Shown here one piece after another: positions 16,879 through 24,316 of a DNA stretch of 64,000 bases; within the stretch, counting starts at the first letter, position 1; every line of letters starts with the position of its first letter. Where the stretch lies: positions 46,517 through 110,516 of the forward strand of contig NZ_VEBF01000011.1 in assembly GCF_007676705.1 (NCBI RefSeq), read 5' to 3'. Origin of the DNA: Paenibacillus xylanexedens. Its GTDB lineage: Bacteria; Bacillota; Bacilli; Paenibacillales; Paenibacillaceae. The notes beneath the pieces are model-generated. The model was not told the origin of the DNA and made no database searches. It worked only from the letters and a program-made list of their open reading frames with translations. Position numbers and translations under genes: made by a program.

Positions 16879-16981
16879 GATTACTTCCCTACGCTGGTAT
16901 GATCCAGATCAGGTGCAAAGGGTCCGGAATCTCATGCGATTCCGTCTCAGTCCGGACAGTTCGGACTCCCCCAGTAACGTT
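16879..16981 (-). promoter_or_regulatory. TPP (thi-box) riboswitch controlling thiC
   Basis: On the minus strand the element shows the invariant thi-box parts: GGGGGAGTCCG closing to CGGACTGAGA, then ACCCTTTGCACCTGATCTGG and ATACCAGCGTAGGGAAGT. The outer stem P1 pairs GTTACT with AGTAAT. Thiamine pyrophosphate binding would favour the terminator at 16757-16787 and stop thiC transcription. A perfect 7-base hairpin (GCGGCTT/AAGCCGC, 16990-17007) precedes it in the leader. The distance from aptamer to thiC start (about 400 bases) is long but contains the terminator. Confidence 0.95.
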
Positions 16982-17130
16982 AACAAGTTGCGGCTTACAC
17001 AAGCCGCTGTTCATATTCAATGAAGCTGGCCCCGTTGGGCCGTCCATTACAGAGTAGCGCAACCGGAACATAAAAACAACCTTTATATTCCAGATTACTA
17101 ACTTAATTAGTGACAAACCTTACATCAACA

Positions 17131-17874
17131 TCAGGATAACATGAGCCCCATCTGCGTAGCCGCTTCCTTTAGCACAGGTGCGTATTCGTGCAAAGTCTCC
17201 TGCGAAAGTCGGCTGACAGGTCCCGAGACCGAGAGCGCAGCTGCAATATTGCCTCTACGATCCATAATCGGCACCGATACCGCCGCAGCTCCCGGCTCAC
17301 GTTCCTCGTAACTCGTGGCATATCCGTTATCCCGGATGTCTCCCATCTGCGCCAAATACACCGCTGGATCGATAAATACCGGCCATTCAGGCCCATTCAT
17401 CAGTTCTTCACGGTCCTCGTCCGTCGCAAACGCCATCAAGACTTTGCTGGAAGCCCCGACAGATAGCGGGAGTCTAACGCCGACGGGAGCAACACGGCGA
17501 ATGGCCTGATCACTTTGTACAGCCTGAATCCGAATCCGTTCACTGCCATCACGCAGGTACAGACTTACGGTCTCTCCCAACCGGTCTCTCAGCCGCTCCA
17601 TTGCAGGCAGCAGCAAAATCGCCGGATCATCACTGCGTGACATATGGGCTGATAGCTCCCAGATTCGTATGCCAAGTCGGTACTTCTCCGTTGCCGCATC
17701 CCGGATGACAAAGCCTCGATCTTCCAGCGTAGCCATCAGGCGATGCACTGTACTTTTGTGCAAACCAATCTGACTGGCAATTTCGGTGAGTCCCAGATCA
17801 CTGCGCGTGGTAAAACATAATAATATATCCAGCGCCCGTTCTACAGCCCGGACGGTTAACTTACGATCTTCCAT
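17131..17874 (-). CDS. IclR-family transcriptional regulator
   Basis: This 247-residue protein has an N-terminal winged helix (VRAVERALDILLCFTTRSDL, LTEIASQIGLHKSTVHRLMATLEDRGFV) and a C-terminal IclR effector-binding domain (RIRIQAVQSDQAIRRVAPVG, GASSKVLMAFATDEDREEL, GAAAVSVPIMDRRGNIAAAL). The ATG follows GGAGGG. Family members often repress catabolic or glyoxylate-type genes and themselves. A GTTTCA-N5-TGAAAC dyad sits about 20 bases before its start codon, where the protein could repress its own gene; the same dyad is in front of acnA. The effector is unknown. Confidence 0.92.
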   Translation of the reverse strand: MEDRKLTVRAVERALDILLCFTTRSDLGLTEIASQIGLHKSTVHRLMATLEDRGFVIRDAATEKYRLGIRIWELSAHMSRSDDPAILLLPAMERLRDRLGETVSLYLRDGSERIRIQAVQSDQAIRRVAPVGVRLPLSVGASSKVLMAFATDEDREELMNGPEWPVFIDPAVYLAQMGDIRDNGYATSYEEREPGAAAVSVPIMDRRGNIAAALSVSGPVSRLSQETLHEYAPVLKEAATQMGLMLS

Positions 17875-17893
17875 GGCATGATGCCCTCCTCAT

Positions 17894-17910
17894 GTTTCAT
17901 CACATGAAAC
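17894..17910. promoter_or_regulatory. GTTTCA-N5-TGAAAC dyad, candidate IclR autoregulatory operator
   Basis: The dyad GTTTCAT-CAC-ATGAAAC is perfect over 7 bases per arm and lies about 20 bases before the iclR start codon. Its GTTTCA/TGAAAC core and 5-base spacing match the acnA-leader dyad at 3534-3550. Confidence 0.5.
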
Positions 17911-17927
17911 TTGGTTACATAAATTAT

Positions 17928-17944
17928 ATGAGAAACGGTCTCAT
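17928..17944. promoter_or_regulatory. second dyad ATGAGA-N5-TCTCAT upstream of iclR
   Basis: A second perfect 6-base inverted repeat with the same 5-base spacing lies 17 bases beyond the first. It may be a weaker site for the same regulator. The rest of the 360-base iclR-hydrolase intergenic region is AT-rich, and I see nothing else definite in it. Confidence 0.35.
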
Positions 17945-18233
17945 CTGTAAACCAAAAAGAGTCAAGATCTGAATAGGCCAAGTTATAAATATTTCCTTTT
18001 TATAAGACTAAATCCCCTGTAATTTACACGCTAAGGAAATGTTACCCATATATCTTAAGAACTATATAACAATTGCGTAACAAATGCCCTCAATCAATTG
18101 ACTTTGACTATATTGGAACATACGATAAAGATATATTACTTTAAGATATCGCTCTGAAGCAGGTTCTGAAATAGACGTAATTCTCTTTTCATGTCGTTGT
18201 TATCTTCAACTGAACTTCAAAGGAGGGGCATTC

Positions 18234-19259
18234 ATGTATCCAACATCCCAGAGCGAAGCCCCGCTGCAAACAAAAGTGTCCGATCTGCCCTCTTCGTTAT
18301 CACCGAGGCTGATTCGGTTCAAACATATTATCGTAGCGTTGCTGCTCTCCGTTGTATTTTTTCTGCTGTTTTGTTTTATTGCACTGCATGGTTATATCGC
18401 ATGGGTATTATCCAATCCAACTGTAGCGCCTGTCTTCTCCAATCCAATGCAGGCCAAGAACATGAAGTACGAAGACATCACGTTTCCGGCAGCAGATGGC
18501 AGCCGGACGATGCAGGGATGGTATATTCCTGCTGACAACACTGCGAGCAAAACGATCATCTTCAGTCACGGATATGGTGCCAATCGGGAAGAAACATGGG
18601 TACCTATGTACGATCTGGCCCACTATGCCCATCAACTCGGGTTCAACGTGGTGATGTTCGATTACGGTTTTGCCTCCCAAGTAAACAAAGCTGTAGCCAC
18701 AGGTGGCAAAGCCGAGTCACAGCAGTTGCTCGGTGCGATCCAGTTTGCCAAGCAGCGTGGTGCGCAGGAATTGGTTGTCTGGGGCTTCTCGATGGGTGCC
18801 GGTACAGCGTTACAAACCGGACTTATTACGAAGGAAGTCGATGCGATGATTCTGGACAGTGCGTTCCTGCTTGAGCCGGATACGCTGTACCACAACATTC
18901 ACAACCAGATTGACCTCCCGCGTCAACCGACACTGGAGATTATGAAACTGTTGTTCCCCGTTCTGAATGGAACCGGATTACAGCAGATTCCGTATCAGGA
19001 AGTTAAAAAAGAGGACTATCCGTTCCCGATCTTCTTTATCCATGGTACGGAGGACGAGAAGGCACCTTACCCGATTGCAGAGCAACTCGCCGCCAACCAA
19101 ACCAATCCGTACTCGGATGAATGGATTGTCCAGGACGCGCATCATGAACTTATTTTCCGGGAACACCCGAAGGAATATCTTCGCCGTGTCTCTACGTTCC
19201 TGAGTCATGTTACGAAGACAAGCAGTGACGATGTGCAGAACACGAATAATGGAGAATGA
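18234..19259 (+). CDS. membrane-anchored alpha/beta hydrolase
   Basis: The 341-residue protein has an N-terminal membrane segment (IIVALLLSVVFFLLFCFIAL, about residues 38-57) and then an alpha/beta-hydrolase domain. The nucleophile Ser sits in GFSMGAGTAL, the oxyanion-side motif is IFSHGYGANREE, a conserved DSAF follows strand 6, and the acid and His are in FIHGTEDEKAPYP and QDAHHELIFREHP. These features match the YqkD/serine-aminopeptidase-like group. AAAGGAGGGG precedes the ATG. The domain probably faces outside or is held at the membrane; the substrate is unknown. A terminator follows, so it is monocistronic. Confidence 0.88.
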   Translation: MYPTSQSEAPLQTKVSDLPSSLSPRLIRFKHIIVALLLSVVFFLLFCFIALHGYIAWVLSNPTVAPVFSNPMQAKNMKYEDITFPAADGSRTMQGWYIPADNTASKTIIFSHGYGANREETWVPMYDLAHYAHQLGFNVVMFDYGFASQVNKAVATGGKAESQQLLGAIQFAKQRGAQELVVWGFSMGAGTALQTGLITKEVDAMILDSAFLLEPDTLYHNIHNQIDLPRQPTLEIMKLLFPVLNGTGLQQIPYQEVKKEDYPFPIFFIHGTEDEKAPYPIAEQLAANQTNPYSDEWIVQDAHHELIFREHPKEYLRRVSTFLSHVTKTSSDDVQNTNNGE

Positions 19260-19294
19260 CCGTATTTTAACAATTGAGTTTCTCGTTGATCCTT

Positions 19295-19318
19295 GAGCCC
19301 TTCGGGGCTCTTTTTTTT
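19295..19318 (+). terminator. terminator of the membrane hydrolase gene
   Basis: GAGCCC pairs with GGGCTC around a TTCG tetraloop and is followed by eight T residues. Confidence 0.93.
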
Positions 19319-19417
19319 GCGTACATAGGACAACAGGCCAGCGGAATATACTCTTGGGACGCATTAACCGATGGTATGAACATGCAATGGAATTCATCTG
19401 AAGGAGGTCCACCAGAT

Positions 19418-20698
19418 ATGAACTGGTATGGATATGGTCACCTGCTGCCTCTGCGGACATTGGAGGAAATTCGTTTCTGGAAAGAGCAGGAGAAAGAACA
19501 TACGCTAGTCATTCGTGCACTGGTCCCTGAACTGGAGCCCCCATACGTTAAGCTCCTGGAGGAATGGGAGGCTACTTTTGAGCACAGTGAGAGAGTAGCG
19601 AATCAGCTATTAAAGCAACTATTACCGGGAACCCATCCACCCGCGCCCTACATGATTGGTTGTGTTGATCAACTCGTATCGGCTGCCCGCCAGCAATCCA
19701 GGGAGTTCATCAAACAGCTATATGTTCTTCTGGAGCAAAGCGCTGCTGTTCAAGCTGTTCCGCTTGCCAAAGCACTCATTTTGCATGTTATCCGCGAATC
19801 GGAGTATTTTCTTGGCGTACTGGATACACTCAGTCAACCTGGGATCATGCGAGAAACGGATTCCGAGCCGTCACTTTTGCTGGAAAATGCGTTGCATGCC
19901 TCAGGACCGGGAAGTGTCCATCGCCAAGCTTCAGAGGCTCCAACTTCTCCAGAGGGGAATGTAAATGCACCTGCTGCTTCAGCTCAGATCCAATCCGCAG
20001 CAGTTCAGCCTTCACCCAGCGGAAGTGCTTCGAGCCAGCCTGTCTCTACCTCACCTCCAGTAAAAGAAAAGCCAGTTCCCATTGGTGGGCACACACTGCC
20101 ACCACTTCCCTATGCGTACAATGCGCTGGAGCCGCATATTGATGAGCTGACGATGCGTATCCATCACGATAAACACCATCAATCCTACGTGGATGGACTG
20201 AATGTAGCGGAGAAGAAGCTGGCGGAGTCGCGGAAAAAGAATAACTTTGAACTCATCAAGCACTGGGAACGTGAACTAGCCTTCAATGGGGCAGGCCACT
20301 ACCTGCATACGATCTTCTGGACGATTATGAATCCTGCTGGCGGCGGCAAGCCTTCCGGCATGCTCGCTGAGCAGATCAAACGGGATTTCGGCAGCTACGA
20401 AGCATTCAAGAACCAATTCACGGAAGCTGCGAACAAAGTAGAAGGCAGTGGCTGGGCCATGCTTGTCTGGAGTCCGCGAGCACACCGCTTGGAGATTCTG
20501 CAGGCAGAGAAACACCAGAACCTGTCCCAGTCCGACATCGTTCCACTCCTGCCCCTGGATGTCTGGGAACACGCCTACTATCTGAAGCATCAGAACGAAC
20601 GTAAAAAGTATATCGAGGACTGGTGGAATGTCGTCTACTGGCCGGCTGTGGCCGAACGTTACGAAACGGCACGCAAGTTGTTGTGGCCACCTTACTGA
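19418..20698 (+). CDS. Fe/Mn superoxide dismutase with N-terminal DUF2935-like helical domain
   Basis: Superoxide dismutase converts superoxide into oxygen and hydrogen peroxide. The 426-residue protein has three parts. Residues 1 to about 145 are a helical bundle (MNWYGYGHLLPLRTLEEIRF, HVIRESEYFLGVLDTL) resembling one half of DUF2935. About 70 residues of Pro/Ser/Ala linker follow. The dismutase domain starts with TLPPLPYAYNALEPHIDELT. Metal ligands are visible: His249 in MRIHHDKHHQSYV, a His in GHYLHTIFW, and Asp and His in DVWEHAYY. AAGGAGG precedes the ATG at 19418; an earlier in-frame TTG would overlap the preceding terminator. A separate standard sodA lies at 28146. The extra domain suggests a special location or partner. 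Confidence 0.88.
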   Translation: MNWYGYGHLLPLRTLEEIRFWKEQEKEHTLVIRALVPELEPPYVKLLEEWEATFEHSERVANQLLKQLLPGTHPPAPYMIGCVDQLVSAARQQSREFIKQLYVLLEQSAAVQAVPLAKALILHVIRESEYFLGVLDTLSQPGIMRETDSEPSLLLENALHASGPGSVHRQASEAPTSPEGNVNAPAASAQIQSAAVQPSPSGSASSQPVSTSPPVKEKPVPIGGHTLPPLPYAYNALEPHIDELTMRIHHDKHHQSYVDGLNVAEKKLAESRKKNNFELIKHWERELAFNGAGHYLHTIFWTIMNPAGGGKPSGMLAEQIKRDFGSYEAFKNQFTEAANKVEGSGWAMLVWSPRAHRLEILQAEKHQNLSQSDIVPLLPLDVWEHAYYLKHQNERKKYIEDWWNVVYWPAVAERYETARKLLWPPY

Positions 20699-20723
20699 GA
20701 TCGGGATAAGAATGTATGTAAAA

Positions 20724-20762
20724 AAGAGATATCTCCAGACGAATGACTGAAAGATATCTCTT
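20724..20762 (-). terminator. hairpin between the fused SOD gene and the small gene at 20845
   Basis: An 11-base perfect stem, AAGAGATATCT with AGATATCTCTT, has a T run on the minus strand. It may terminate both converging genes, as its plus-strand flank (CTTCTAAATTT) is also T-rich. Confidence 0.65.
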
Positions 20763-20779
20763 CTAAATTTCATACAAAA

Positions 20780-20809
20780 AAGCAAGTCTCCTGTAAAAGA
20801 GACTTGCTT
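20780..20809 (-). terminator. terminator of the small gene at 20845-21069
   Basis: An 11-base perfect stem, AAGCAAGTCTC with GAGACTTGCTT, is followed by six T residues on the minus strand. Confidence 0.85.
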
Positions 20810-20844
20810 GTATTTTGAGAGACTTCCTATAGCAAAATGCTCAC

Positions 20845-21069
20845 TTAAGAAGCACAGCCCTCGCACGCCACATAGTTGTCGCCAACCTGTTTGCTAATGG
20901 CGATCAGATCGCCCAACTTGATGTCAGCCTCATCTGTAAACTCCAGATCGGCAATACGTGCAACGATCAGTGTAGCAGCCTCTTCCTTGCTTGTTGCCAT
21001 TTGGCTGAACTCAGACTTTTCGCCTGTAGATACAACCTCATATAAGTACGTATATCTCAACGTTTCCAT
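20845..21069 (-). CDS. small conserved-looking protein with C-terminal CxxC, 74 aa
   Basis: This acidic 74-residue protein starts METLRYTYLYEVVSTGEKSE and ends in YVACEGCAS, a Cys-X2-Cys tail that could bind metal or be redox active. The middle (SKEEAATLIVARIADLEFTD) looks helical. The ATG follows AAGGAGAG and the gene has its own double terminator, which supports expression. I do not recognise a family. It lies between the fused superoxide dismutase and lipL. Confidence 0.65.
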   Translation of the reverse strand: METLRYTYLYEVVSTGEKSEFSQMATSKEEAATLIVARIADLEFTDEADIKLGDLIAISKQVGDNYVACEGCAS

Positions 21070-21140
21070 CCTAACACTCTCCTTCCGAAATCACATCATA
21101 TCATCTCTATTACCCAATTCCAAGTCCAAGTAAAAAGATC

Positions 21141-21992
21141 TTAATCATAGCGCAGTTTCATCTGCTCCGCTGTCAATCGCACCTCTTCAGTGCCGACGCT
21201 TAACACGCGGCTTGTCTCCGCCTTGGGATAGCGATCGCGCAGTGTCCGAACCAACGAGGCAGTATATGCCGCAGCAGAAGGTACACCTGCCAATTCTTTC
21301 AGACTGGCCATCGTACCCGGCTGAACATCAGGATATCCTTCACTCGCCCCACCCGCTGCGTGCTGATAGAATTTACGTACGTCTGCTGCCAATTGATCTC
21401 CCTGGCCTTCCACGATGATAAAAGCAGTAATGATACACGCCTTGGCTTGCCTGCGCTGGGCAATACCACAGAATTTCAGCCCACCTACACTGACATCATA
21501 ATCCCCCGGGCAAAAAGCACCCTGCACTTCGCCTGTCTGCGCCTGATTCGACCACGGCGCTAGCGACTCGGCAATAATCGAAGCCATCTCCCGGAAATCA
21601 TCATGAATATTAATGGCATGTCCGGGATTAGGCAGAATCAGTGACACATTGACGATCCCTGGATTTAGAGGAACCGCCGCTCCACCAGAAGGTCGAACAC
21701 AGACCGCTGTACCCTGGCTTCTTATCCGTTCCATCGATTCTACAGCCTGTGGCAGCCTGCGGTCACGCAAACCCGCTACAAAGGCATCTGGATGTCGCCA
21801 TATATGCGCAACAGGCAGATGCCCTGCCCCGACCCGTCTGCACATGACTTCTTCCCATGCAAAAGCTTCGAGCACGCTGCTGCCGTGTCGCTTGAGTGGT
21901 GTCTCCCAGATTTGCAAACGCATGGTATGTTTATCCGCTTGTGGTCCCTTTTCCGGCTGAACCGGTTGATCTGAATGGGAAGGTACACTCAT
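21141..21992 (-). CDS. lipL: octanoyl-[GcvH]:protein N-octanoyltransferase (LipL-like)
   Basis: In Firmicutes lipoate synthesis LipL moves octanoyl groups from the glycine-cleavage protein GcvH onto E2 subunits through a thioester on a conserved Cys. The 283-residue protein has the biotin/lipoate-ligase fold with RPSGGAAVPLNPGIVNVSLI near the centre, the nucleophile region GAFCPGDYDVSVGGLKFCGI and the following AQRRQAKACIITAFIIVEG. The length fits LipL better than LplA or LipM. The ATG is 10 bases after GGAGG. It is separated from folE upstream by a hairpin. Confidence 0.82.
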   Translation of the reverse strand: MSVPSHSDQPVQPEKGPQADKHTMRLQIWETPLKRHGSSVLEAFAWEEVMCRRVGAGHLPVAHIWRHPDAFVAGLRDRRLPQAVESMERIRSQGTAVCVRPSGGAAVPLNPGIVNVSLILPNPGHAINIHDDFREMASIIAESLAPWSNQAQTGEVQGAFCPGDYDVSVGGLKFCGIAQRRQAKACIITAFIIVEGQGDQLAADVRKFYQHAAGGASEGYPDVQPGTMASLKELAGVPSAAAYTASLVRTLRDRYPKAETSRVLSVGTEEVRLTAEQMKLRYD

Positions 21993-22054
21993 CGTTCCAT
22001 TACCTCCGGCTAACGAATTCGGTTGTATGCATTATATGAATGAAAAAACGCCAT

Positions 22055-22097
22055 ATATAAATAAGCCGGTTCCCCAGGGAACACGGCTTATTTATAT
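22055..22097 (-). terminator. hairpin between folE and lipL, probable folE terminator
   Basis: ATATAAATAAGCC pairs over 13 bases with GGCTTATTTATAT around an inner GC-rich stem. The minus-strand flank is T-rich (TTATTTATATATGG), and the site lies about 95 bases after the folE stop. Confidence 0.7.
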
Positions 22098-22190
22098 CAC
22101 ATCCTGTGGTTTCAGAAACTCGAAACTTCTGCTTTCAAAACCAAAAGGATCTAATCATCTGGCTTGTCCAGCAAGTGGACATACCCGATC

Positions 22191-22784
22191 TTAATCTTTT
22201 ACCAAAGACAAGAACTCGGCACGTTGAGCCGGATTCTCACGGAAGGAACCACGTACAGCAGACGTTACCGTCTTGCTTCCTGGTTTCTTCACACCGCGGG
22301 AACACATACACAAGTGCTCGCCCTCCACAACGACCATAACACCGTGTGGCTCTACGGCCTCTGTCAAAATGTCAGCGATCTGGGAAGTAATACGTTCCTG
22401 AACCTGCAGGCGACGTGTTACCGCTTCGACCAGACGAGCCATTTTGCTCAAACCGACGATTTTTCCGCTTGGTACATACCCAATGTGCACCTTGCCAAAG
22501 AACGGCGCCATATGGTGCTCACATTGACTGTAGTAGACAATATCTTTAACGATAACCAGTTCTTCATGATTCTCGTCAAAAGTAACACCGAGCACATCGC
22601 GCGGGTCTACTTCATATCCGCCAAAAATTTCTTCATACATTCGGGTCACACGTGCAGGCGTTTCAAGCAGCCCTTCACGTGTACTATCTTCTCCGATCAA
22701 TTTCAGGATCTGCTCTACATGATACTCGATCTTCTCCCGATTGTCGGACACTTTTGAATTCAAATAATCTTTAACGCCAGCCAC
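22191..22784 (-). CDS. folE: GTP cyclohydrolase I
   Basis: FolE converts GTP into dihydroneopterin triphosphate, the first step of folate (and queuosine) synthesis. The 197-residue protein shows the signature STREGLLETPARVTRMYEEI, the zinc and substrate region YYSQCEHHMAPFFGKVHIGY, RLQVQERITSQIADILTEAV and EGEHLCMCSRGVKKPGSKTV. I prefer the GTG at 22784, 9 bases after AAAGGAGG, because that matches the usual length; an ATG at 22811 would add nine unusual residues and lacks a site. It follows yneF by 56 bases. Confidence 0.95.
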   Translation of the reverse strand: MAGVKDYLNSKVSDNREKIEYHVEQILKLIGEDSTREGLLETPARVTRMYEEIFGGYEVDPRDVLGVTFDENHEELVIVKDIVYYSQCEHHMAPFFGKVHIGYVPSGKIVGLSKMARLVEAVTRRLQVQERITSQIADILTEAVEPHGVMVVVEGEHLCMCSRGVKKPGSKTVTSAVRGSFRENPAQRAEFLSLVKD

Positions 22785-22840
22785 TGCCGAACGCCTCCTT
22801 TCGAACCACATACGGTAAGCAGTTATTCACTTCACTGCTA

Positions 22841-23104
22841 TTATTTTCGGCGGCCCGAATTTTTACGCGCAGGATGTTGTTGCGGCTGGGGCATTTTTGC
22901 TCCTGGCTGCTGGTTCTTCATCATCTGCTGGGCACGCTGCATTTGCTTGCCGTTCAGGTTGTAGCCCATTTGCTTCGCCATTTTCTGAAGCATGTCCGGA
23001 TTGCTTTGCATTTTCTCAAGTTGTTTACGCAAGTAGAACACCCCGATGAAAAATCCCCCGACCAGACCAACAATCAATGTAATAATCGGTATAACAATAT
23101 CCAT
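22841..23104 (-). CDS. YneF-family (UPF0154) membrane protein
   Basis: This 87-residue protein has one N-terminal membrane helix (IVIPIITLIVGLVGGFFIGVFY) followed by the UPF0154 motif LEKMQSNPDMLQKMAKQMGYNL. The C-terminal tail is Gln/Pro-rich and basic (QQPGAKMPQPQQHPARKNSG) and is longer than in Bacillus YneF. The function of the family is unknown. It is on the same strand as, and just upstream of, folE. Confidence 0.9.
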   Translation of the reverse strand: MDIVIPIITLIVGLVGGFFIGVFYLRKQLEKMQSNPDMLQKMAKQMGYNLNGKQMQRAQQMMKNQQPGAKMPQPQQHPARKNSGRRK

Positions 23105-23269
23105 CTCTTAGACACCTCTGTATGCATTCTAAAAAGCCTGATAATCCGTGCCACTTCATGATGTTAAACGCACATGTTGCAAACCTGACACAGACCGGAT
23201 TTCCTGAAAGTATCATAGCATTTCCGCACGCCTTGAGCAAACGGATTTTCCAGTTGAACCGCCGGCAAG

Positions 23270-24301
23270 CTAACTCATGACGGCTTCAATGAAAACGGTT
23301 GTATGCTGGGCCAGATCGATTTCGACCACATCCAGAGAATAACGTGTACTGCCTCGTGCCACTCGGATTACAGGTCTGCCTGGCAATCCTCGATGCTGAC
23401 GCACAATGACTCCCGTCTCTTTGGTAGACAGCCTCACGGCTGTACCGTTGGGGTATACCGATACACTTTTGTTGAACTCAATCAAAATGTCTCGATCTAG
23501 CCTGGTGTTAGACATTGCCATCATCTCTTCACAGGCTTCATGTGGTAACAGGCTGTCCTGCGATAATCCATTAATCAGATTATCATAGATGTTCGCCGCA
23601 CTAACGATCCTTGCAAACAGATGGATATCATTTCCCTTGATGCCTCTCGGCATGCCTGTGCCATCTACATGCTCATGATGTTGTAAGGCTGTATGGGCGA
23701 CCATCAGACTGAACTCCCGCTTGTTCTTAATCACTTCGAATCCGCGCCACGTATGATGCAGTGAAGAGTTGGCAGCAGAACCACTGCCAGGGGGTTCCCC
23801 CACTTTGCCAATATCATGCAATAATGCCCCCACAGCAAGATCCTTCAGTTGGTTATAGTTGAGTCCCATATTCATTCCGATGACCGAAGACAACAAACAT
23901 ACATTCATGGCATGAACATACTGCGCATTGTCTTTGGTTCGAATATCGGTGAGCTGCACCAGCAACTCACGCCCGTTCAGAACATCATTCAGCAGCTTGT
24001 CTATACTGAGAGCTACCCTTCTTGGACTCCAATCCTTCCCGGAACGCACCGCTTCAAGTGTGACACTCATTTCGTTAATTATTGCCCGTTTTGTGGTTTC
24101 ATCCAGAATGTCTTCTGAATTCACATCTTTATAAGCTTCATCCTGGATGTACAGCATGGTCACGCCAATACGTTTCAGCGTATTGACCATATATACGGTG
24201 AGCTGGACTCCGGCAGACAGCAGTACCGTACCGTTACTGGAATATACCGTCTTACCCAGAAGCTCCCCCGCTTCCACGCTCTCCACGTTTACATACTTCA
24301 T
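23270..24301 (-). CDS. HD-GYP domain protein, probable cyclic-di-GMP phosphodiesterase
   Basis: HD-GYP proteins hydrolyse cyclic di-GMP. The 343-residue protein has an N-terminal DUF3391-like region, then the HD core: YVHAMNVCLLSSVIGMNMGL, the metal-binding ALLHDIGKVG, HHTWRGFEVI, TALQHHEHVDGTGMPRGIKG and ARIVSAANIYDNLING. The signature reads G-T-G-M-P in place of the usual G-x-G-Y-P, a conservative change. A C-terminal extension of about 60 residues (TAVRLSTKETGVIVRQHRGL) is typical of Gram-positive members. It starts 15 bases after the QueG-alkyltransferase gene stops and is probably co-transcribed with it. Confidence 0.9.
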   Translation of the reverse strand: MKYVNVESVEAGELLGKTVYSSNGTVLLSAGVQLTVYMVNTLKRIGVTMLYIQDEAYKDVNSEDILDETTKRAIINEMSVTLEAVRSGKDWSPRRVALSIDKLLNDVLNGRELLVQLTDIRTKDNAQYVHAMNVCLLSSVIGMNMGLNYNQLKDLAVGALLHDIGKVGEPPGSGSAANSSLHHTWRGFEVIKNKREFSLMVAHTALQHHEHVDGTGMPRGIKGNDIHLFARIVSAANIYDNLINGLSQDSLLPHEACEEMMAMSNTRLDRDILIEFNKSVSVYPNGTAVRLSTKETGVIVRQHRGLPGRPVIRVARGSTRYSLDVVEIDLAQHTTVFIEAVMS

Positions 24302-24316
24302 GAACGTCCCCCGCTC

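Noticed and set aside
19274..19417. N-terminal extension of the fused superoxide dismutase
   Set aside because: It would overlap the preceding gene's terminator, and the ATG at 19418 has an AAGGAGG site.
22164..22757. 197-codon plus-strand frame over folE
   Set aside because: Antisense to the complete folE gene; no family resemblance.
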